A stretch of DNA of 64,000 bases. Source: Lacimicrobium alkaliphilum (GTDB taxonomy: Bacteria; Pseudomonadota; Gammaproteobacteria; Enterobacterales; Alteromonadaceae). The notes under the pieces were generated by a model. That model did not search any database. It was not told the DNA's origin and was given only the letters and a program-made list of their open reading frames with translations. Below are positions 27,750 through 38,500 of this stretch, in pieces. Location of the stretch: NCBI RefSeq assembly GCF_002591895.1, contig NZ_NISX01000013.1, positions 86,368 through 150,367 on the forward strand, written 5' to 3'. Position numbers and translations under genes: made by a program. Each line of letters begins with the position of its first letter. Within the stretch, counting starts at the first letter, position 1.

Positions 27750-30197
27750 ATGACGTTACGTAGTCTTGTTTTGCTGTTGTATGTGTTTTCGGCCCTGGTA
27801 TCGGCTGATGCCATTCGCCAGAGCAAAGGTAATTTTGAAGATAAGTTCAGACAACTGGATGAGGTTTTGCCCACGGCAAACGTTTACCGCAATGCTGCTG
27901 GTGAACCCGGCCACCAGTACTGGCAGCAGCAGGTAGACTACAAAATCAACGTCACTCTGGATGAATCCCGTCGCCGTCTGCAGGCTACCCAGCAGATCCG
28001 GTACCAGAATAATTCCCCGGATACGCTGCGTTATCTGTGGCTGCAGCTGGACCAGAATAAATTCAAACCAGACTCAATGGCGGAACGCAGTACTGCCTTT
28101 GCCGGTATTGGTCGTCGCGGTCCGGCCACTAAAGCCGGCGATGGTGACAAGCCTGCTCGTCTTAGTCTGGGAGAGCTGCGACGCCAGCAGTTTATGCAGG
28201 ATAATGAGCTGGGTTATGAAATCGGCGCTGTCAATGATGCGATGGGAAACCGGCTTCGGGCCACCCTGGTGGGCACGAATATGCGCATCGATTTACATCA
28301 GCCACTTAAGCCTGGCGAGACGGTATCATTCTCCCTTGATTACGCCTTTAATATCGTTGAGGAAGATGCGGTAGCGGCCCGTGCCGGCTACGAGCACTTT
28401 GCTGACGACCCGCGGGAAGGTGGCAACGATATTTTCCTGTTGGCACAGTGGTTTCCTCGTTTGCATGCTTATACCGACTACGAAGCCTGGACCAATAAAG
28501 AGTTTCTGGGGCGCGGAGAGTTTACCCTCGAGTTTGGTGACTATGAGGTAGAGATCACCGTACCTGCTGACCATATCGTGTCTGCCACAGGCAGCCTGCA
28601 AAACCCCAAAAAGGTACTGAGCAAAACTCAGCAACAAAGACTGGAGGAGGCAAAAACGGCAAAACGGCCGGTGTTTGTGGTCACCGAAGAAGAGGCTTTG
28701 GAAAACGAGAAAGCGGCAACGGATAAAACCAAAACCTGGCGGTTTAAAGCGCAAAATGTCCGGGATTTCGCCTGGGCCTCGTCGCGCAAGTTTATGTGGG
28801 ACGCCAGAGGTTACCAGCAGGGAGGCGATGAACAACCACTGGTCATGGCCATGTCCTTTTACCCTAAAGAAGGGGGGGAGCTCTGGAAAAAGTACAGTAC
28901 CGAGTCTATCGTGCACACCATGGAGGTGTATTCGCGCTTTTCCTTTGATTATCCTTACCCGGTGGCACAGTCAGTTAATGGCCCGGTGGGCGGAATGGAA
29001 TACCCCATGATTACCTTTAACGGCCCCCGTACCGAATTACAGGATGATGGCAGCCGCACATACTCACAGGCAGAAAAGCGCTTCCTGATTGGCGTGGTGA
29101 TCCATGAGATCGGGCATATCTATTTTCCGATGATTGTTAACTCCGATGAGCGTCAGTGGACCTGGATGGATGAAGGCCTGAACAGCTTTCTCGATGGCGT
29201 GGCAGGTCGCGAATGGGACCCGGACATTCCATGGGGTGTGGAGCCTCGTGATATCACTGGCTACATGAAATCACAAGTGCAGGTTCCGATTATGACTCAG
29301 TCTGACAGCATACTGAAAATCGGTCCCAATGCGTACACCAAGCCTGCCGCCGCACTGAATATTCTGCGCGAAACCATATTAGGTCGCGATTTGTTTGACT
29401 TTGCGTTTAAAGAGTATGCCCGCCGCTGGAAGTTTAAGCGTCCGACTCCGGCTGATTTCTTCCGCACCATGGAAGAAGCCAGTGGCGTGGATCTGGATTG
29501 GTTCTGGCGTGGCTGGTTTTACACTACCGATCATGTGGATATTTCTATCGACCGGGTCTACAAGCTGAGAATGGACACCAAAGATCCGGATATCGACTTT
29601 AAACGTCTGCGCCAGCAGGAACTGGACAAGCCCTTATCAATCACGGTTGAGCGTAACCGTGAGGAAGGCGACCTGTGGGTAGAGCGTAATCCTGATATCA
29701 CTGATTTTTATGATGAGAACGACCGGTTTACTGTCACCAACAAAGAACGCAATGAATACCGCAAGTTCCTTAAAGAGCTGGATGATTGGGAGCGTAAGGT
29801 CTTTGAGCGTGCCGTCAGTGAAGATCGCAATTACTACGTGATGGAGTTTTCCAATCTCGGTGGTCTGGTGATGCCGATTATTCTGCAACTGGAGTACGCC
29901 GATGGAAGTGAAGAGATACGTCGGCTTCCGGCCGAAATCTGGCGCCGCAGCCCCAAAGCAGTGAAAAAGCTGATTGTCACCGACAAGGAGCTTGAGCAGG
30001 TAACTGTCGATCCGCGCTGGGAAACAGCCGATGTAGATGTAGAGAATAACCACTATCCTCGTCGTATTATTCCCTCAAGAGTTGAAGCCTACAAGGCGAA
30101 AAAATCTGAGGCTAAAGTGCGCAGGGATATTATGCAGGATATTAAAACCGAGCTGAAAACCGACGACGATAAAGATGATAAAAAGGAGCAGCAATGA
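27750..30197 (+). CDS. Secreted M1-family (aminopeptidase N-like) metallopeptidase
   Basis: 815 residues with a signal peptide (SLVLLLYVFSALVSADA). The M1 features are GPVGGMEYPMITF (exopeptidase GxMEN-like motif, here GGMEYP) and zinc motif HEIGHIYFP with the downstream ligand WMDEGLNSF near residue 465. The N-terminal half is the usual beta saddle (about 60-330); the C-terminal third is rich in charged repeats and ends KTDDDKDDKKEQQ. It overlaps the DUF6702 gene by 4 bp (ATGA). Confidence 0.88.
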   Translation: MTLRSLVLLLYVFSALVSADAIRQSKGNFEDKFRQLDEVLPTANVYRNAAGEPGHQYWQQQVDYKINVTLDESRRRLQATQQIRYQNNSPDTLRYLWLQLDQNKFKPDSMAERSTAFAGIGRRGPATKAGDGDKPARLSLGELRRQQFMQDNELGYEIGAVNDAMGNRLRATLVGTNMRIDLHQPLKPGETVSFSLDYAFNIVEEDAVAARAGYEHFADDPREGGNDIFLLAQWFPRLHAYTDYEAWTNKEFLGRGEFTLEFGDYEVEITVPADHIVSATGSLQNPKKVLSKTQQQRLEEAKTAKRPVFVVTEEEALENEKAATDKTKTWRFKAQNVRDFAWASSRKFMWDARGYQQGGDEQPLVMAMSFYPKEGGELWKKYSTESIVHTMEVYSRFSFDYPYPVAQSVNGPVGGMEYPMITFNGPRTELQDDGSRTYSQAEKRFLIGVVIHEIGHIYFPMIVNSDERQWTWMDEGLNSFLDGVAGREWDPDIPWGVEPRDITGYMKSQVQVPIMTQSDSILKIGPNAYTKPAAALNILRETILGRDLFDFAFKEYARRWKFKRPTPADFFRTMEEASGVDLDWFWRGWFYTTDHVDISIDRVYKLRMDTKDPDIDFKRLRQQELDKPLSITVERNREEGDLWVERNPDITDFYDENDRFTVTNKERNEYRKFLKELDDWERKVFERAVSEDRNYYVMEFSNLGGLVMPIILQLEYADGSEEIRRLPAEIWRRSPKAVKKLIVTDKELEQVTVDPRWETADVDVENNHYPRRIIPSRVEAYKAKKSEAKVRRDIMQDIKTELKTDDDKDDKKEQQ

Positions 30198-30697
30198 GCC
30201 GATGGCTGGTGTTGTTGGTCATGCTGGTGGCAGCAACGGCTCTGCCCGCGGCTGCCCATCAGCAAAAAGCGGCACTGACCAAGGTATTGTTTAATCACCG
30301 CACCGGACAACTTGACGTGATGCACAGGTTTTACCTGCATGACGCCGAGCATGCGGTGAAAAAACTCTTTGATCGTAACGCCGATATGCTCAATTCTGCA
30401 GACACCCAGCAGGCGTTTGCCGACTATGTGGCAGCCCGCTTTTCACTGCTGCATGAGCAGCAGCTGCCCCTTGAACTGGTGGGGTCTGAAGTTGAAGGCA
30501 AGTTCTTCTGGGTTTACCAGCAAATAGCCATACCAAAGTCGGTGACTGAACTGGCGGTCAAACATGATGCCTTAAGGGATATCTGGCCAGAACAGGTTAA
30601 TCTGGTCAATATTGAAGGCAAAGAACAGATCCGTAGTCTGAATTTCGAGGGCAGTACCGAAGTCCTCAGCGTCAGCTTCGAATCTCATCATCACTGA
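30194..30697 (+). CDS. DUF6702 family secreted protein
   Basis: 167 residues with a signal peptide (WLVLLVMLVAATALPAAAHQ). The body fits DUF6702: ALTKVLFNHRTGQLDVMHRFYLHDAEHA near the start, where a strand pair with RFYLHDAEHA is diagnostic, and ends with three histidines. Members typically accompany an M1 peptidase gene; here the start lies inside the peptidase stop (ATGA). Probably a partner or regulator of the peptidase; function is unproven. Confidence 0.8.
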   Translation: MSRWLVLLVMLVAATALPAAAHQQKAALTKVLFNHRTGQLDVMHRFYLHDAEHAVKKLFDRNADMLNSADTQQAFADYVAARFSLLHEQQLPLELVGSEVEGKFFWVYQQIAIPKSVTELAVKHDALRDIWPEQVNLVNIEGKEQIRSLNFEGSTEVLSVSFESHHH

Positions 30698-30725
30698 GAA
30701 TAGATAAGCGCGCTGTCCTGGCGGG

Positions 30726-31499
30726 GTGAACTTTTCCCCCGTCAGACTATCTATGCTGTTACTTTCAATGGACTGTGAAGACCCTTTGCTGCCTAAAACG
30801 AGCCCGGTACAAGCTTCTCTGCTGCCATTTATCCTAATTTCACTGCTGATCCACGCCCTGGCATTTTGGGGGCTGATCAGATTACAGTCTCAGGCCATCG
30901 CGCCGATGGTCACACACAAAAAAACTAACATGTCCATTAAAGCCCGCCTGTGGCAGGCCCCTGCGGCCGTTGCGCCGCCTTCCAAACCGAAAGGGGAGCC
31001 TGAGTCAGCACAGAAGGCAGAGCCGTTACCCGAAAAAAGTGAGCCAGCGCCTCCTCAACCCGATCAGCCGGAAGTAACAGACAATAAACCGGCTGAGCAG
31101 ATTAAAAAAACCGAAATAGCACCCAGCAACCCGACGCAGGATACGACAGACGCTGGTTCTCAGGCAGAGCCTTATAATCCTTCGCAATATAAAAGTGCGG
31201 CACAGCGACATTTGTCTGGCTGGCATTATCGGCAACAGCAGCAATTAGCCGAACAGGCGGCCAGCGAGTACCGGCAACAGCAACAGAATCCAATTGGCGA
31301 GATTCCGGACTATACGGAAAAACTGAGTGAAGATGAGAAACTCCGTCAGGCCATCACCAAAGAAGTAAATTGTGAAGCGGGTATAAATAGCACGATTGCC
31401 ACCGTGATGAGGTTCGCAGGTGGCGCAGTCCGCTGCAGTAAACGGGGCGCCTTTCAGCAGTATATTGATAAACGGCTGGATAAAACCCAGAACGATTGA
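30726..31499 (+). CDS. Single-pass, proline-rich TonB-like periplasmic protein
   Basis: Up to 257 residues. It has a short N-terminal part, one membrane helix (LLPFILISLLIHALAFWGLI at about 33-52), then a long Pro/Glu/Lys region (SKPKGEPESAQKAEPLPEKS and following) and a globular end with two cysteines (NCEAGI, VRCSKRG). This layout resembles TonB or TolA, but no recognisable TonB C-terminal motif is present. The start is uncertain: GTG 30726 has only weak ribosome pairing, and ATG 30753 is possible. It begins 29 bp after the DUF6702 gene. Confidence 0.6.
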   Translation: MNFSPVRLSMLLLSMDCEDPLLPKTSPVQASLLPFILISLLIHALAFWGLIRLQSQAIAPMVTHKKTNMSIKARLWQAPAAVAPPSKPKGEPESAQKAEPLPEKSEPAPPQPDQPEVTDNKPAEQIKKTEIAPSNPTQDTTDAGSQAEPYNPSQYKSAAQRHLSGWHYRQQQQLAEQAASEYRQQQQNPIGEIPDYTEKLSEDEKLRQAITKEVNCEAGINSTIATVMRFAGGAVRCSKRGAFQQYIDKRLDKTQND

Positions 31500-31628
31500 T
31501 TTCATCAAAGAGATACAGAGGGCTCGGAGAAGCACAATATCATGTGGGGTCCAATTTATTGGACTGACCCTGGCTACTTGTCGAATAAATTCGACCCTAC
31601 ACTGTCAATATACAAAGGGCGCTGGATG

Positions 31629-31690
31629 CCCAGCAACCTTTGAATTACCAATGTGCTGTTCAATAACACCCAGCTATCAAAGGTGCTGGA
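31629..31690 (+). repeat. Dispersed palindromic repeat, copy 2 of 3
   Basis: Same 62-bp element as at 1273-1334: CCCAGCAACCTTTGAATT at the left, TATCAAAGGTGCTGGA at the right. The middle differs (ACCAATGTGCTGTTCAATAA here). The sequence just left of it also contains GCTGGATG. Confidence 0.7.
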
Positions 31691-31993
31691 CAGGCCCGAA
31701 TACTGCACCCGGGCATGACCGCACGTCGTTCCCGTAGCCGTTGGCGGGAACCCAGCGCCCTTATTTTTAACCACGAACCACACGAAAAGCACGAACGTTG
31801 AAACAAAACTGCTCTCCTTTTTCTTTCGTGCTTTTAGTGTTTTTCGTGCTTTTTGTGTTTTTCGTGGTTGATTGCTTTTCACCACGAGGGCTCGGAAAAG
31901 TACAGGCATTAAACCGTTAATTCCTCAGTGTTCTCTGTGCCTCTGTGGTTATTTTTGTCTTTTTCAAAAGCTGTTAATAACGGAATGAGTTAT

Positions 31994-32007
31994 TGCATAA
32001 AAATGCA
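31994..32007. promoter_or_regulatory. Palindrome resembling an ARG box ahead of lysC
   Basis: TGCAT-AAAA-ATGCA, a perfect palindrome differing from the ArgR consensus TGAAT-wwww-ATTCA at one position per arm. It lies 66 bp upstream of the lysC ATG, where a promoter is expected. An alternative is a simple AT-rich palindrome of no function. Confidence 0.3.
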
Positions 32008-32073
32008 TTAAAAAAGGATGAAAATACGTTATTCTCTGGGCCCTTAGCGCACACAGAATAAGGGGAGCGGGAA

Positions 32074-33423
32074 ATGCCATTGAATATAGCCAAGTTTGGC
32101 GGAACCAGCGTTGCCAACATCGATGCGATGAGCAGTTGTGCTCATGTTGTGCAGAATAACCAGGCTACCAGAGTCGTGGTGGTCAGCGCTGCTGCAGGTG
32201 TAACCAATTACCTGGTGCAATTAGCTAATGAAGAGCTGACCGCTGAGCAAATCGATGCGGTGATTGCCAGTATCGAGCAGATTGAATTTGCTATTCTCTC
32301 CGGACTGGACTCTCCACCCCAGGTGTCGGTAAAGCTAAACGAATTGCTTAACCTGCTGCGAGAACTGGCTTTCCACGAAGAGATCCTGCACCGCCCTGAT
32401 CTCAAAGACGCTATGCTTTCCCTGGGTGAACGGATGTCTTCTTTGCTGTTTGCCGAATTGCTTTGCCAGAAAGGTGTGCAGGCGGAAAATTTTGATGCCC
32501 GAAAAGTGATTAAAACGGATAGCGACTTTGGCCAGGCCGCACCGGATTTTTCGCTTGTTGCGAGCCAGGCCGCTAAACTGATGAAGCCTGAGCTTTCACG
32601 CACGGTGTTGGTGACACAGGGCTTTGTAGGCTCTGATGAGCATGACAACACCACCACACTGGGTCGTGGAGGCTCGGATTATACCGCAGCATTGCTGGCC
32701 GAGGCACTGGATGCCGATAGTTGCGAGATCTGGACCGATGTCATCGGCGTGTATACCACCGATCCACGCATTACAGACAAAGCCAGGCCCTTGCCTGAGC
32801 TGAGTTTTGAAGAAGCGGCAGAGATGGCCACGTTTGGGGCAAAAGTCCTGCATCCGGCAACAATGGTGCCCGCTGTGCGCAAGAACATACCGGTATTTGT
32901 GGGCTCCAGCCGTGAACCGGAAAAAGGTGGCACCTGGATCGTCAAGGACTGCAAAAATGAACCTCATTTCCGCGCCCTGACGCGGCGTCGGGATCAGGTG
33001 CTGGTTACCATCAAGACCCCCAGCATGCTCTATGCCTCCGGCTTTTTGCAGCAGGTATTTGGGATCCTGGCCCGCCATAATCTCAGCGTCGATCTGGTCA
33101 CTACCTCTGAAATTGCCGTGTCCCTGACTATCGACAACCCGCCCAACTCGGTGCGTGCACGACTCAATCGTGCCACCATTGAGGATCTGAAGCAGATCAG
33201 TGATGTCAGTGTTGAAGAAGGCTATGATCTGGTCACGGTGGTGGGGAACAATATGCACAGTTCCGCCGGGGTCTCCAGTCAGATATTCGAATCGGTCAGA
33301 AACTATAATCTGAGACTGATCTGTTATGGGGCGAACCCGCACAATATCTCTTTTCTGGTGGCCAGCAATGACAGTACCGGCGTTGTGAAGGAACTACACA
33401 GGGATCTGTTTGAAGGCGAGTAA
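32074..33423 (+). CDS. lysC: Lysine-sensitive aspartate kinase III
   Basis: 449 residues, the same length as E. coli LysC. N-terminal KFGGTSVANIDAM, GRGGSDYTAALLAEAL near residue 198, and EAAEMATFGAKVLHPATM near 250 are kinase motifs. The C-terminal region has two ACT domains (ILARHNLSVDLVTTSEIAVS). It catalyses the first step of the aspartate family pathway that supplies dapF and lysA elsewhere in this window. Strong ribosome site AAGGGGAG. Monofunctional: there is no homoserine dehydrogenase part. Confidence 0.95.
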   Translation: MPLNIAKFGGTSVANIDAMSSCAHVVQNNQATRVVVVSAAAGVTNYLVQLANEELTAEQIDAVIASIEQIEFAILSGLDSPPQVSVKLNELLNLLRELAFHEEILHRPDLKDAMLSLGERMSSLLFAELLCQKGVQAENFDARKVIKTDSDFGQAAPDFSLVASQAAKLMKPELSRTVLVTQGFVGSDEHDNTTTLGRGGSDYTAALLAEALDADSCEIWTDVIGVYTTDPRITDKARPLPELSFEEAAEMATFGAKVLHPATMVPAVRKNIPVFVGSSREPEKGGTWIVKDCKNEPHFRALTRRRDQVLVTIKTPSMLYASGFLQQVFGILARHNLSVDLVTTSEIAVSLTIDNPPNSVRARLNRATIEDLKQISDVSVEEGYDLVTVVGNNMHSSAGVSSQIFESVRNYNLRLICYGANPHNISFLVASNDSTGVVKELHRDLFEGE

Positions 33424-33493
33424 TGAGCGATTATGACGGTGGCCGGGGCTATGGTAAAATCCCCGGCAGCAAACCCACCATTGAACCCTGCAC

Positions 33494-34114
33494 ATGGTCC
33501 GACGTACAAAGGCTGAAGCCGAAGCCACCCGCGCCACGATTCTGGATGCCGCTGAAAAGCTATTTTATGAACAAGGTGTGTCGCGTACCACACTGGATAA
33601 AATCGCCCGCGCGGCAGGGGTAACCCGGGGTGCCGTTTACTGGCATTTCGATAATAAGTCGGATTTATTTACCGCCATGCTTGAGCGAATCCGGCTTCCC
33701 TTTAGGATGATGCTCAGTGAAATGGATGGGGCTGCAAAGTCTGACTCACTACAAAGTATCCGCGACATTATGATTCGTTCTTTGCAGATAGTGGGAGAGA
33801 GCGAACAGCATCGTCGGGTACTGGGTATTGTTTTTCACCGCTGTGAATACATTGATGAACTGAACCCTGCCGTGCATGAGCAGGAGAAGCTGGATATGGA
33901 AGTGCAGCAGACCCTGGAGCGTGCTTTTGAACGAGCAAGGCAGTCAGGCCAGCTTAACCCGGACATCAGCCCGGGCCTTGCTGCCAGCGCCCTGCATGCC
34001 TATATCAGCGGGTTGATAGGTAAGTTTTTACTGACTCCCAATCAATGTGACCTGTCACAATGCGCTCCGGCTTTAATTGATTGCTTTTTAAATGGGGTAA
34101 AGAGCCAAACCTGA
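33494..34114 (+). CDS. acrR: TetR-family regulator, AcrR-like
   Basis: 206 residues. The helix-turn-helix region LDKIARAAGVTRGAVYWHFDNKSDLF (about 33-60) is nearly the AcrR sequence, and the protein length and pattern match AcrR (E. coli 215 aa). It is located past the end of the pump operon on the opposite strand (convergent), not divergent from acrA as in E. coli. It probably represses the pump through the palindrome at 38501-38520. The ribosome site of the chosen ATG is weak. Confidence 0.88.
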   Translation: MVRRTKAEAEATRATILDAAEKLFYEQGVSRTTLDKIARAAGVTRGAVYWHFDNKSDLFTAMLERIRLPFRMMLSEMDGAAKSDSLQSIRDIMIRSLQIVGESEQHRRVLGIVFHRCEYIDELNPAVHEQEKLDMEVQQTLERAFERARQSGQLNPDISPGLAASALHAYISGLIGKFLLTPNQCDLSQCAPALIDCFLNGVKSQT

Positions 34115-34209
34115 TTGAAAAGTTCTATAAAAAAGTCGCTAATCATAAAACCCCATAGTCCAACTTTCCCTGTTGTTGTTACACACCGTCCCTGGTGTGT
34201 CAGTTACCT

Positions 34210-37200
34210 TTATTTCTTTCTGACAAAGTATTTCTGTACCACCAGATAAAACACCGGTACCAGGAATATAGCCAGCAGTGTGGCGGAGATCATGCCGCCC
34301 AGGACACCGATACCAATGGCGTTGCGGCTCGCGGAGCCTGCGCCACTGCTGATGGCCAGTGGCAGCACCCCTAGGGAAAAGGCCATTGATGTCATAATGA
34401 TCGGCCGCAGACGCAGGCGAATGGCTTCTATAATGGCATCAAACAGGGCCTTACCCTGATCCTGCAACGCGCGGGCAAATTCTACGATCAGAATGGCGTT
34501 TTTCGATGCCAGCCCCATGGTGGTCAAAAGCCCGACCTGAAAATACACGTCATTACCAAGCCCGGTCAGATAAGCTGCTGACAGGGCACCAATGATCCCC
34601 AGTGGTACCACCATAATTACCGAAAACGGAATTGCCCAGCTTTCATACAGTGCCGCCAGACACAGGAATACCACCAGAATGGACAAGGCATACAGTGCAG
34701 GTGCCTGGGCGCCTGACATACGCTCCTGATAAGACGTACCGGTCCACTCAAAGTCAATGCCCTGAGGCAGTTGATCTATCAGCCCGGCCATTTTGTCCAT
34801 GGCATCACCTGAGCTGAAGCCCGGTGCCGGCTGGCCCTGAATTTCCATGGCGGGTACACCGTTATACCGCTCAAGGCGCTGTGGTCCGTAAACCCAGCGG
34901 GTACTGGAAAATGCGGCAAAAGACACCATCTCGCCCTCGTTGTTGCGCACATACCAGTCATTAAGGTTATCCGGCATCATCCTGTACGGCGCATCGGCCT
35001 GCACATATACCTTCTTGACCCGGCCTCGATCAACAAAGTCATTTACATAGCGCGAGCCCCAGCCAATCGACAGAGTCTGGTTAATGTCATTGATGCTTAC
35101 CCCCAGGGCTTTAGCCTTGAGTTCATCCACATCGATTTTAAGCTGTGGAGCATCTTCCATACCATTAGGCCTGACGCCTACCAGGCTCGGTTGCTGCGCG
35201 GCCATGCCCAGAAGCTGATTTCTGGCCTGCAACAGTGCTTCATGGCCCAGCCCGCCCCGGTCCTGCAAGAACAGACTAAAGCCTGTGGCATTGCCTAACT
35301 GGGCGATGGGTGGCAGATTAAAGGCAAATATCTGTGCTTCCTTGATCGTCGAGAAAAAGCCCATTGAACGACCAATAACAGCCTGCACTGACTGGCTTTC
35401 ATCCCGCTCGCTCCAGTCTTTGAGCCGCACAAAGGCCAGCCCCATGTTCTGCCCCTGACCGGCAAAGCTGAAACCGGATACAGTAAATACCGATTCTACC
35501 GCGTCTTCCTGATCGTAATAGTCGGAGATTTTCGTCATTACCGCTTCGGTGCGCTGCTGACTGGCACCGGTAGGCAGTTGCACCAGTGACAGGAACACGC
35601 CCTGATCTTCATCGGGCAGAAATGATGTAGGCAGGCGTAAAAACATCACGGCCATCACTGCGACGATTGCCAGATACACGGCCATTGATCGCAGAGGCCT
35701 TTTCAGCATACCGCCAACCATGCGCTGGTAGCCCTGATTACCGCGCTCAAAACCACGGTTGAAGCCGCCAAAAAAGCCACCTTTGCTGTGATGGTCGCCA
35801 TTAACCGGCTTAAGCATGGTGGCACACAAAGCTGGTGTGAAAATCAATGCCACCAGTACCGACAGCGCCATGGCAGAGACGATGGTAATGGAAAACTGCT
35901 GATAGATAGCCCCTGTAGCACCACCAAAAAATGCCATGGGCACAAACACTGCCGATAGCACCAGGCCGATACCGATCAGAGCACCAGTGATCTGGCCCAT
36001 GGATTTGCGGGTGGCCTCAACCGGGGATAAGCCCTCTTCGGTCATCACCCGCTCGACGTTTTCCACCACGACGATGGCATCATCCACCAACAGGCCAATG
36101 GCCAGCACCATACCGAACATGGTCAGGGTGTTAATGGTAAAGCCAAATGCGGTCATAATCGCAAAGGTGCCCAGCAATACCACGGGTACCGCCAGAGTGG
36201 GAATCAACGTGGCACGAAGGTTCTGCAGAAACAGATACATCACCAGAAAAACCAGCGCAATGGCCTCAAACAGGGTTTGTACCACCGAACTGATAGAGAT
36301 TTCTACAAAGGGCGTGGTGTCGTAGGGGATTACCATTTCCAGCCCCGGGGGCAGGAAAGGCGACATTTCCGCGAGAATATCTTTGACCTCTTCTGCGGTA
36401 TCCAGCGCATTGGCCCCGGTAGCCAGCTCTATGGCGAGACCGGTAGCCGGATCGCCGTTGTAGCGGCCTATCACTGAATAGTTTTCACCGCCCAGCTCCA
36501 CTCTGGCCACATCTTTCAGTTTTACCTGTGACCCATCGGCATTCACCCGTAGCAAAATCTCGCCAAATTCCTCGGTACTGGTAAGGCGGGTCTGCGCCAG
36601 GATTGCTGCATTAAACTGCTGGCCCTCAACGGCGGGCGCTCCGCCAAGCTGACCTGCTGTTACCTGATTGTTCTGCTCACGAATGGCCGCAGTGACGTCC
36701 GCCGGCGTCAGTTGATACTGATTAAGCTGATCGGCATTGAGCCAGACACGCATGGCGTACTGGCTTCCGAAGACCTGTACGTTGCCCACACCATTGGCGC
36801 GGCTGACGGGATCTTTGATGCTGGACACCACATAATCGGCAATGTCATCCCGCTGCATACTGCCGTCTCTGGATACAAAGCCCACTACCATTAAGAAGCT
36901 GCCGTTGGATTTGGCCACGGCAACACCCTGTTGCTGAACTTCCTGAGGAAGCAATGGCAATGCTCGTTGCAGCTTATTCTGTACCTGTACCTGGGCGATG
37001 TCGGCGTCGGTGCCGGTTTCAAAGGTCAGCGTTACAGATACATTCCCAACCGAGTCACTTTGTGCCGACATATACATCAGATTGTCGAGGCCGGTCATAG
37101 ACTGCTCTATCACCTGAGTGACCGCGTTTTCTGCTGCCTGGGCAGAGGCGCCGGGGTAACTGGCATTGATGGTGACCGCAGGTGGCGCCACCTGAGGGTA

Positions 37201-37302
37201 TTGCTCCACCGGTAACTGCTTTATAGACAGCAGCCCGGCAAGCATGATCACAATGGCGATAACCCAGGCGAAAATGGGCCTGCCAATAAAGAAATTTGCC
37301 AT
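34210..37302 (-). CDS. acrB: RND multidrug efflux pump, AcrB-like (HAE1)
   Basis: 1030 residues, twelve membrane helices. N-terminal [20 protein letters not shown] matches AcrB-type. Proton-relay residues appear in the segment [16 protein letters not shown] (two Asp), and Lys is expected in helix 10. Porter domains carry the FLMVVGF and [10 protein letters not shown] segments. It works with the periplasmic adaptor upstream and a TolC-type channel, for which no gene exists here. Substrate range is inferred from the family. Confidence 0.95.
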   Translation of the reverse strand: MANFFIGRPIFAWVIAIVIMLAGLLSIKQLPVEQYPQVAPPAVTINASYPGASAQAAENAVTQVIEQSMTGLDNLMYMSAQSDSVGNVSVTLTFETGTDADIAQVQVQNKLQRALPLLPQEVQQQGVAVAKSNGSFLMVVGFVSRDGSMQRDDIADYVVSSIKDPVSRANGVGNVQVFGSQYAMRVWLNADQLNQYQLTPADVTAAIREQNNQVTAGQLGGAPAVEGQQFNAAILAQTRLTSTEEFGEILLRVNADGSQVKLKDVARVELGGENYSVIGRYNGDPATGLAIELATGANALDTAEEVKDILAEMSPFLPPGLEMVIPYDTTPFVEISISSVVQTLFEAIALVFLVMYLFLQNLRATLIPTLAVPVVLLGTFAIMTAFGFTINTLTMFGMVLAIGLLVDDAIVVVENVERVMTEEGLSPVEATRKSMGQITGALIGIGLVLSAVFVPMAFFGGATGAIYQQFSITIVSAMALSVLVALIFTPALCATMLKPVNGDHHSKGGFFGGFNRGFERGNQGYQRMVGGMLKRPLRSMAVYLAIVAVMAVMFLRLPTSFLPDEDQGVFLSLVQLPTGASQQRTEAVMTKISDYYDQEDAVESVFTVSGFSFAGQGQNMGLAFVRLKDWSERDESQSVQAVIGRSMGFFSTIKEAQIFAFNLPPIAQLGNATGFSLFLQDRGGLGHEALLQARNQLLGMAAQQPSLVGVRPNGMEDAPQLKIDVDELKAKALGVSINDINQTLSIGWGSRYVNDFVDRGRVKKVYVQADAPYRMMPDNLNDWYVRNNEGEMVSFAAFSSTRWVYGPQRLERYNGVPAMEIQGQPAPGFSSGDAMDKMAGLIDQLPQGIDFEWTGTSYQERMSGAQAPALYALSILVVFLCLAALYESWAIPFSVIMVVPLGIIGALSAAYLTGLGNDVYFQVGLLTTMGLASKNAILIVEFARALQDQGKALFDAIIEAIRLRLRPIIMTSMAFSLGVLPLAISSGAGSASRNAIGIGVLGGMISATLLAIFLVPVFYLVVQKYFVRKK

Positions 37303-37305
37303 TGA

Positions 37306-38445
37306 TTAACCTCCCTGTGATGCAGATTTTGCCGTGACTACGGTAACCTGAGCACCGGACTGAACTTTCTGTAGCCCTTTGGTTATCACCCTGTCACCTG
37401 CCTGCAGACCGGATTTTACGATCCAGCGCTGTCCTCTGACCTGCCCCAGTTCCACGACCTTGCTGACGACGGTATCGTCCTTGTTGACCAGCATTACCGA
37501 GGCGTCACCTTTAGGAGTATGAGCCACTGCCTTTTGTGGCACCAAAATCGCATCTGGGTCGGTACCTAACTCAACCTGAGCACGCACAAACATGCCTGGT
37601 AGCAGATCACCTTCCGCATTAGGAAATACCGCCCGCAAGGTCACCATGGCGGTACTGGGGTCCACATTCACTTCTGAAAATTTCAGTTTGCCTTTTTGTT
37701 CATACTTCGTGCCATCTTCCAGTTTCAGGCTCACGTCGGCCTGAGAGGTGTTGTCCAGGTCGCCATTTTCCAGTTGGTGACGTAACTTTCTTAATTCGCT
37801 GGCGGACTGGGTTAAATCCACATAGATAGGATCGAGTTGACGAATGGTGGCCAGCCCCTGTTGCTGGTTAGCGGTCAGCAGCGCCCCTTCGGTTACCGCA
37901 GAGCGGCCTATCTGGCCACTGATGGGGGCGCGAATCTCGGTGTACTCAAGGTTGATTTCGGCGCTTTGTACATCCGCTTTGGCAATAGAGACCTCGGCTT
38001 CGGCCTGCATCAGGGCCGCTTCGGCATCGTCGTATTCCTGCTGACTGACAGATTTGCTGTTCAGCAAGCCTTTAAAGCGATCGGCCTTAAGACGGGCGTT
38101 GTGTTGTATCGCTCTGGCACGTGCCAGACCGGCCTGTGCACTGTTGAGAGTGGCTTTATAGGAGGCCGGGTCGATCTGATACAGTAACTGGCCCTGCTCC
38201 ACCTGCTGACCCTCTTCAAACAGGCGTTTTTGCAAGATTCCGCTCACCTGTGGGCGGATCTCAGCCTGACGATAGTCTACGGTACGGCCTGGCAGTTCAT
38301 TGGTCAGTTGCAACGGTTCTGGTTGCAGCTGCACAACTTCTACTTCCTGTTTCTGATTTCCCGGTCCGGCCTGCTGTTGGGGCTGACCGCAGCCCACCAG
38401 CGTGAAAGTAAAAAGAATAGCCGGAATCGCCAGTCTGTTTTGCAT
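37306..38445 (-). CDS. acrA: RND efflux periplasmic adaptor, AcrA-like lipoprotein
   Basis: 379 residues from ATG 38445. A lipoprotein signal (PAILFTFTLVGCGQ) ends in the lipobox LVGC. Then come a lipoyl/barrel-sandwich domain around an alpha hairpin (RARAIQHNARLKADRFKGLL; SVSQQEYDDAEAALMQAEAE), a beta-barrel and membrane-proximal domains. The short acrA-acrB gap (3 bp) shows an operon. The promoter has a TetR palindrome at 38501-38520. The start was chosen at the signal peptide; a longer frame upstream lacks support. Confidence 0.94.
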   Translation of the reverse strand: MQNRLAIPAILFTFTLVGCGQPQQQAGPGNQKQEVEVVQLQPEPLQLTNELPGRTVDYRQAEIRPQVSGILQKRLFEEGQQVEQGQLLYQIDPASYKATLNSAQAGLARARAIQHNARLKADRFKGLLNSKSVSQQEYDDAEAALMQAEAEVSIAKADVQSAEINLEYTEIRAPISGQIGRSAVTEGALLTANQQQGLATIRQLDPIYVDLTQSASELRKLRHQLENGDLDNTSQADVSLKLEDGTKYEQKGKLKFSEVNVDPSTAMVTLRAVFPNAEGDLLPGMFVRAQVELGTDPDAILVPQKAVAHTPKGDASVMLVNKDDTVVSKVVELGQVRGQRWIVKSGLQAGDRVITKGLQKVQSGAQVTVVTAKSASQGG

Positions 38446-38500
38446 TGTTGTGCACCTCAATAATCCCAAAAAAGTCCGGGCAAAATAATGACGGAGAATA

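Larger units (their letters stand above)
31500..32073. other. Repeat-rich intergenic region upstream of lysC
   Basis: 574 bp with no supported gene. It holds: a GTCGAATAAATTCGACC palindrome (about 31578-31594), also seen in part near 62569 and 62620; dispersed repeat copy 2 (31629-31690); an inverted cluster of CACGAA/TTCGTG units (about 31775-31875, also found at 63460); and an ACCACAGAG-type repeat (about 31925-31955, like 62525-62555). The lysC promoter and leader take up the last 80 bp. I see no lysine riboswitch. Confidence 0.5.

Noticed and set aside
31500..32073. Lysine riboswitch ahead of lysC
   Set aside because: The unique part of the leader after the repeats is too short (about 80 bp), and I see no L-box core or terminator/anti-terminator.
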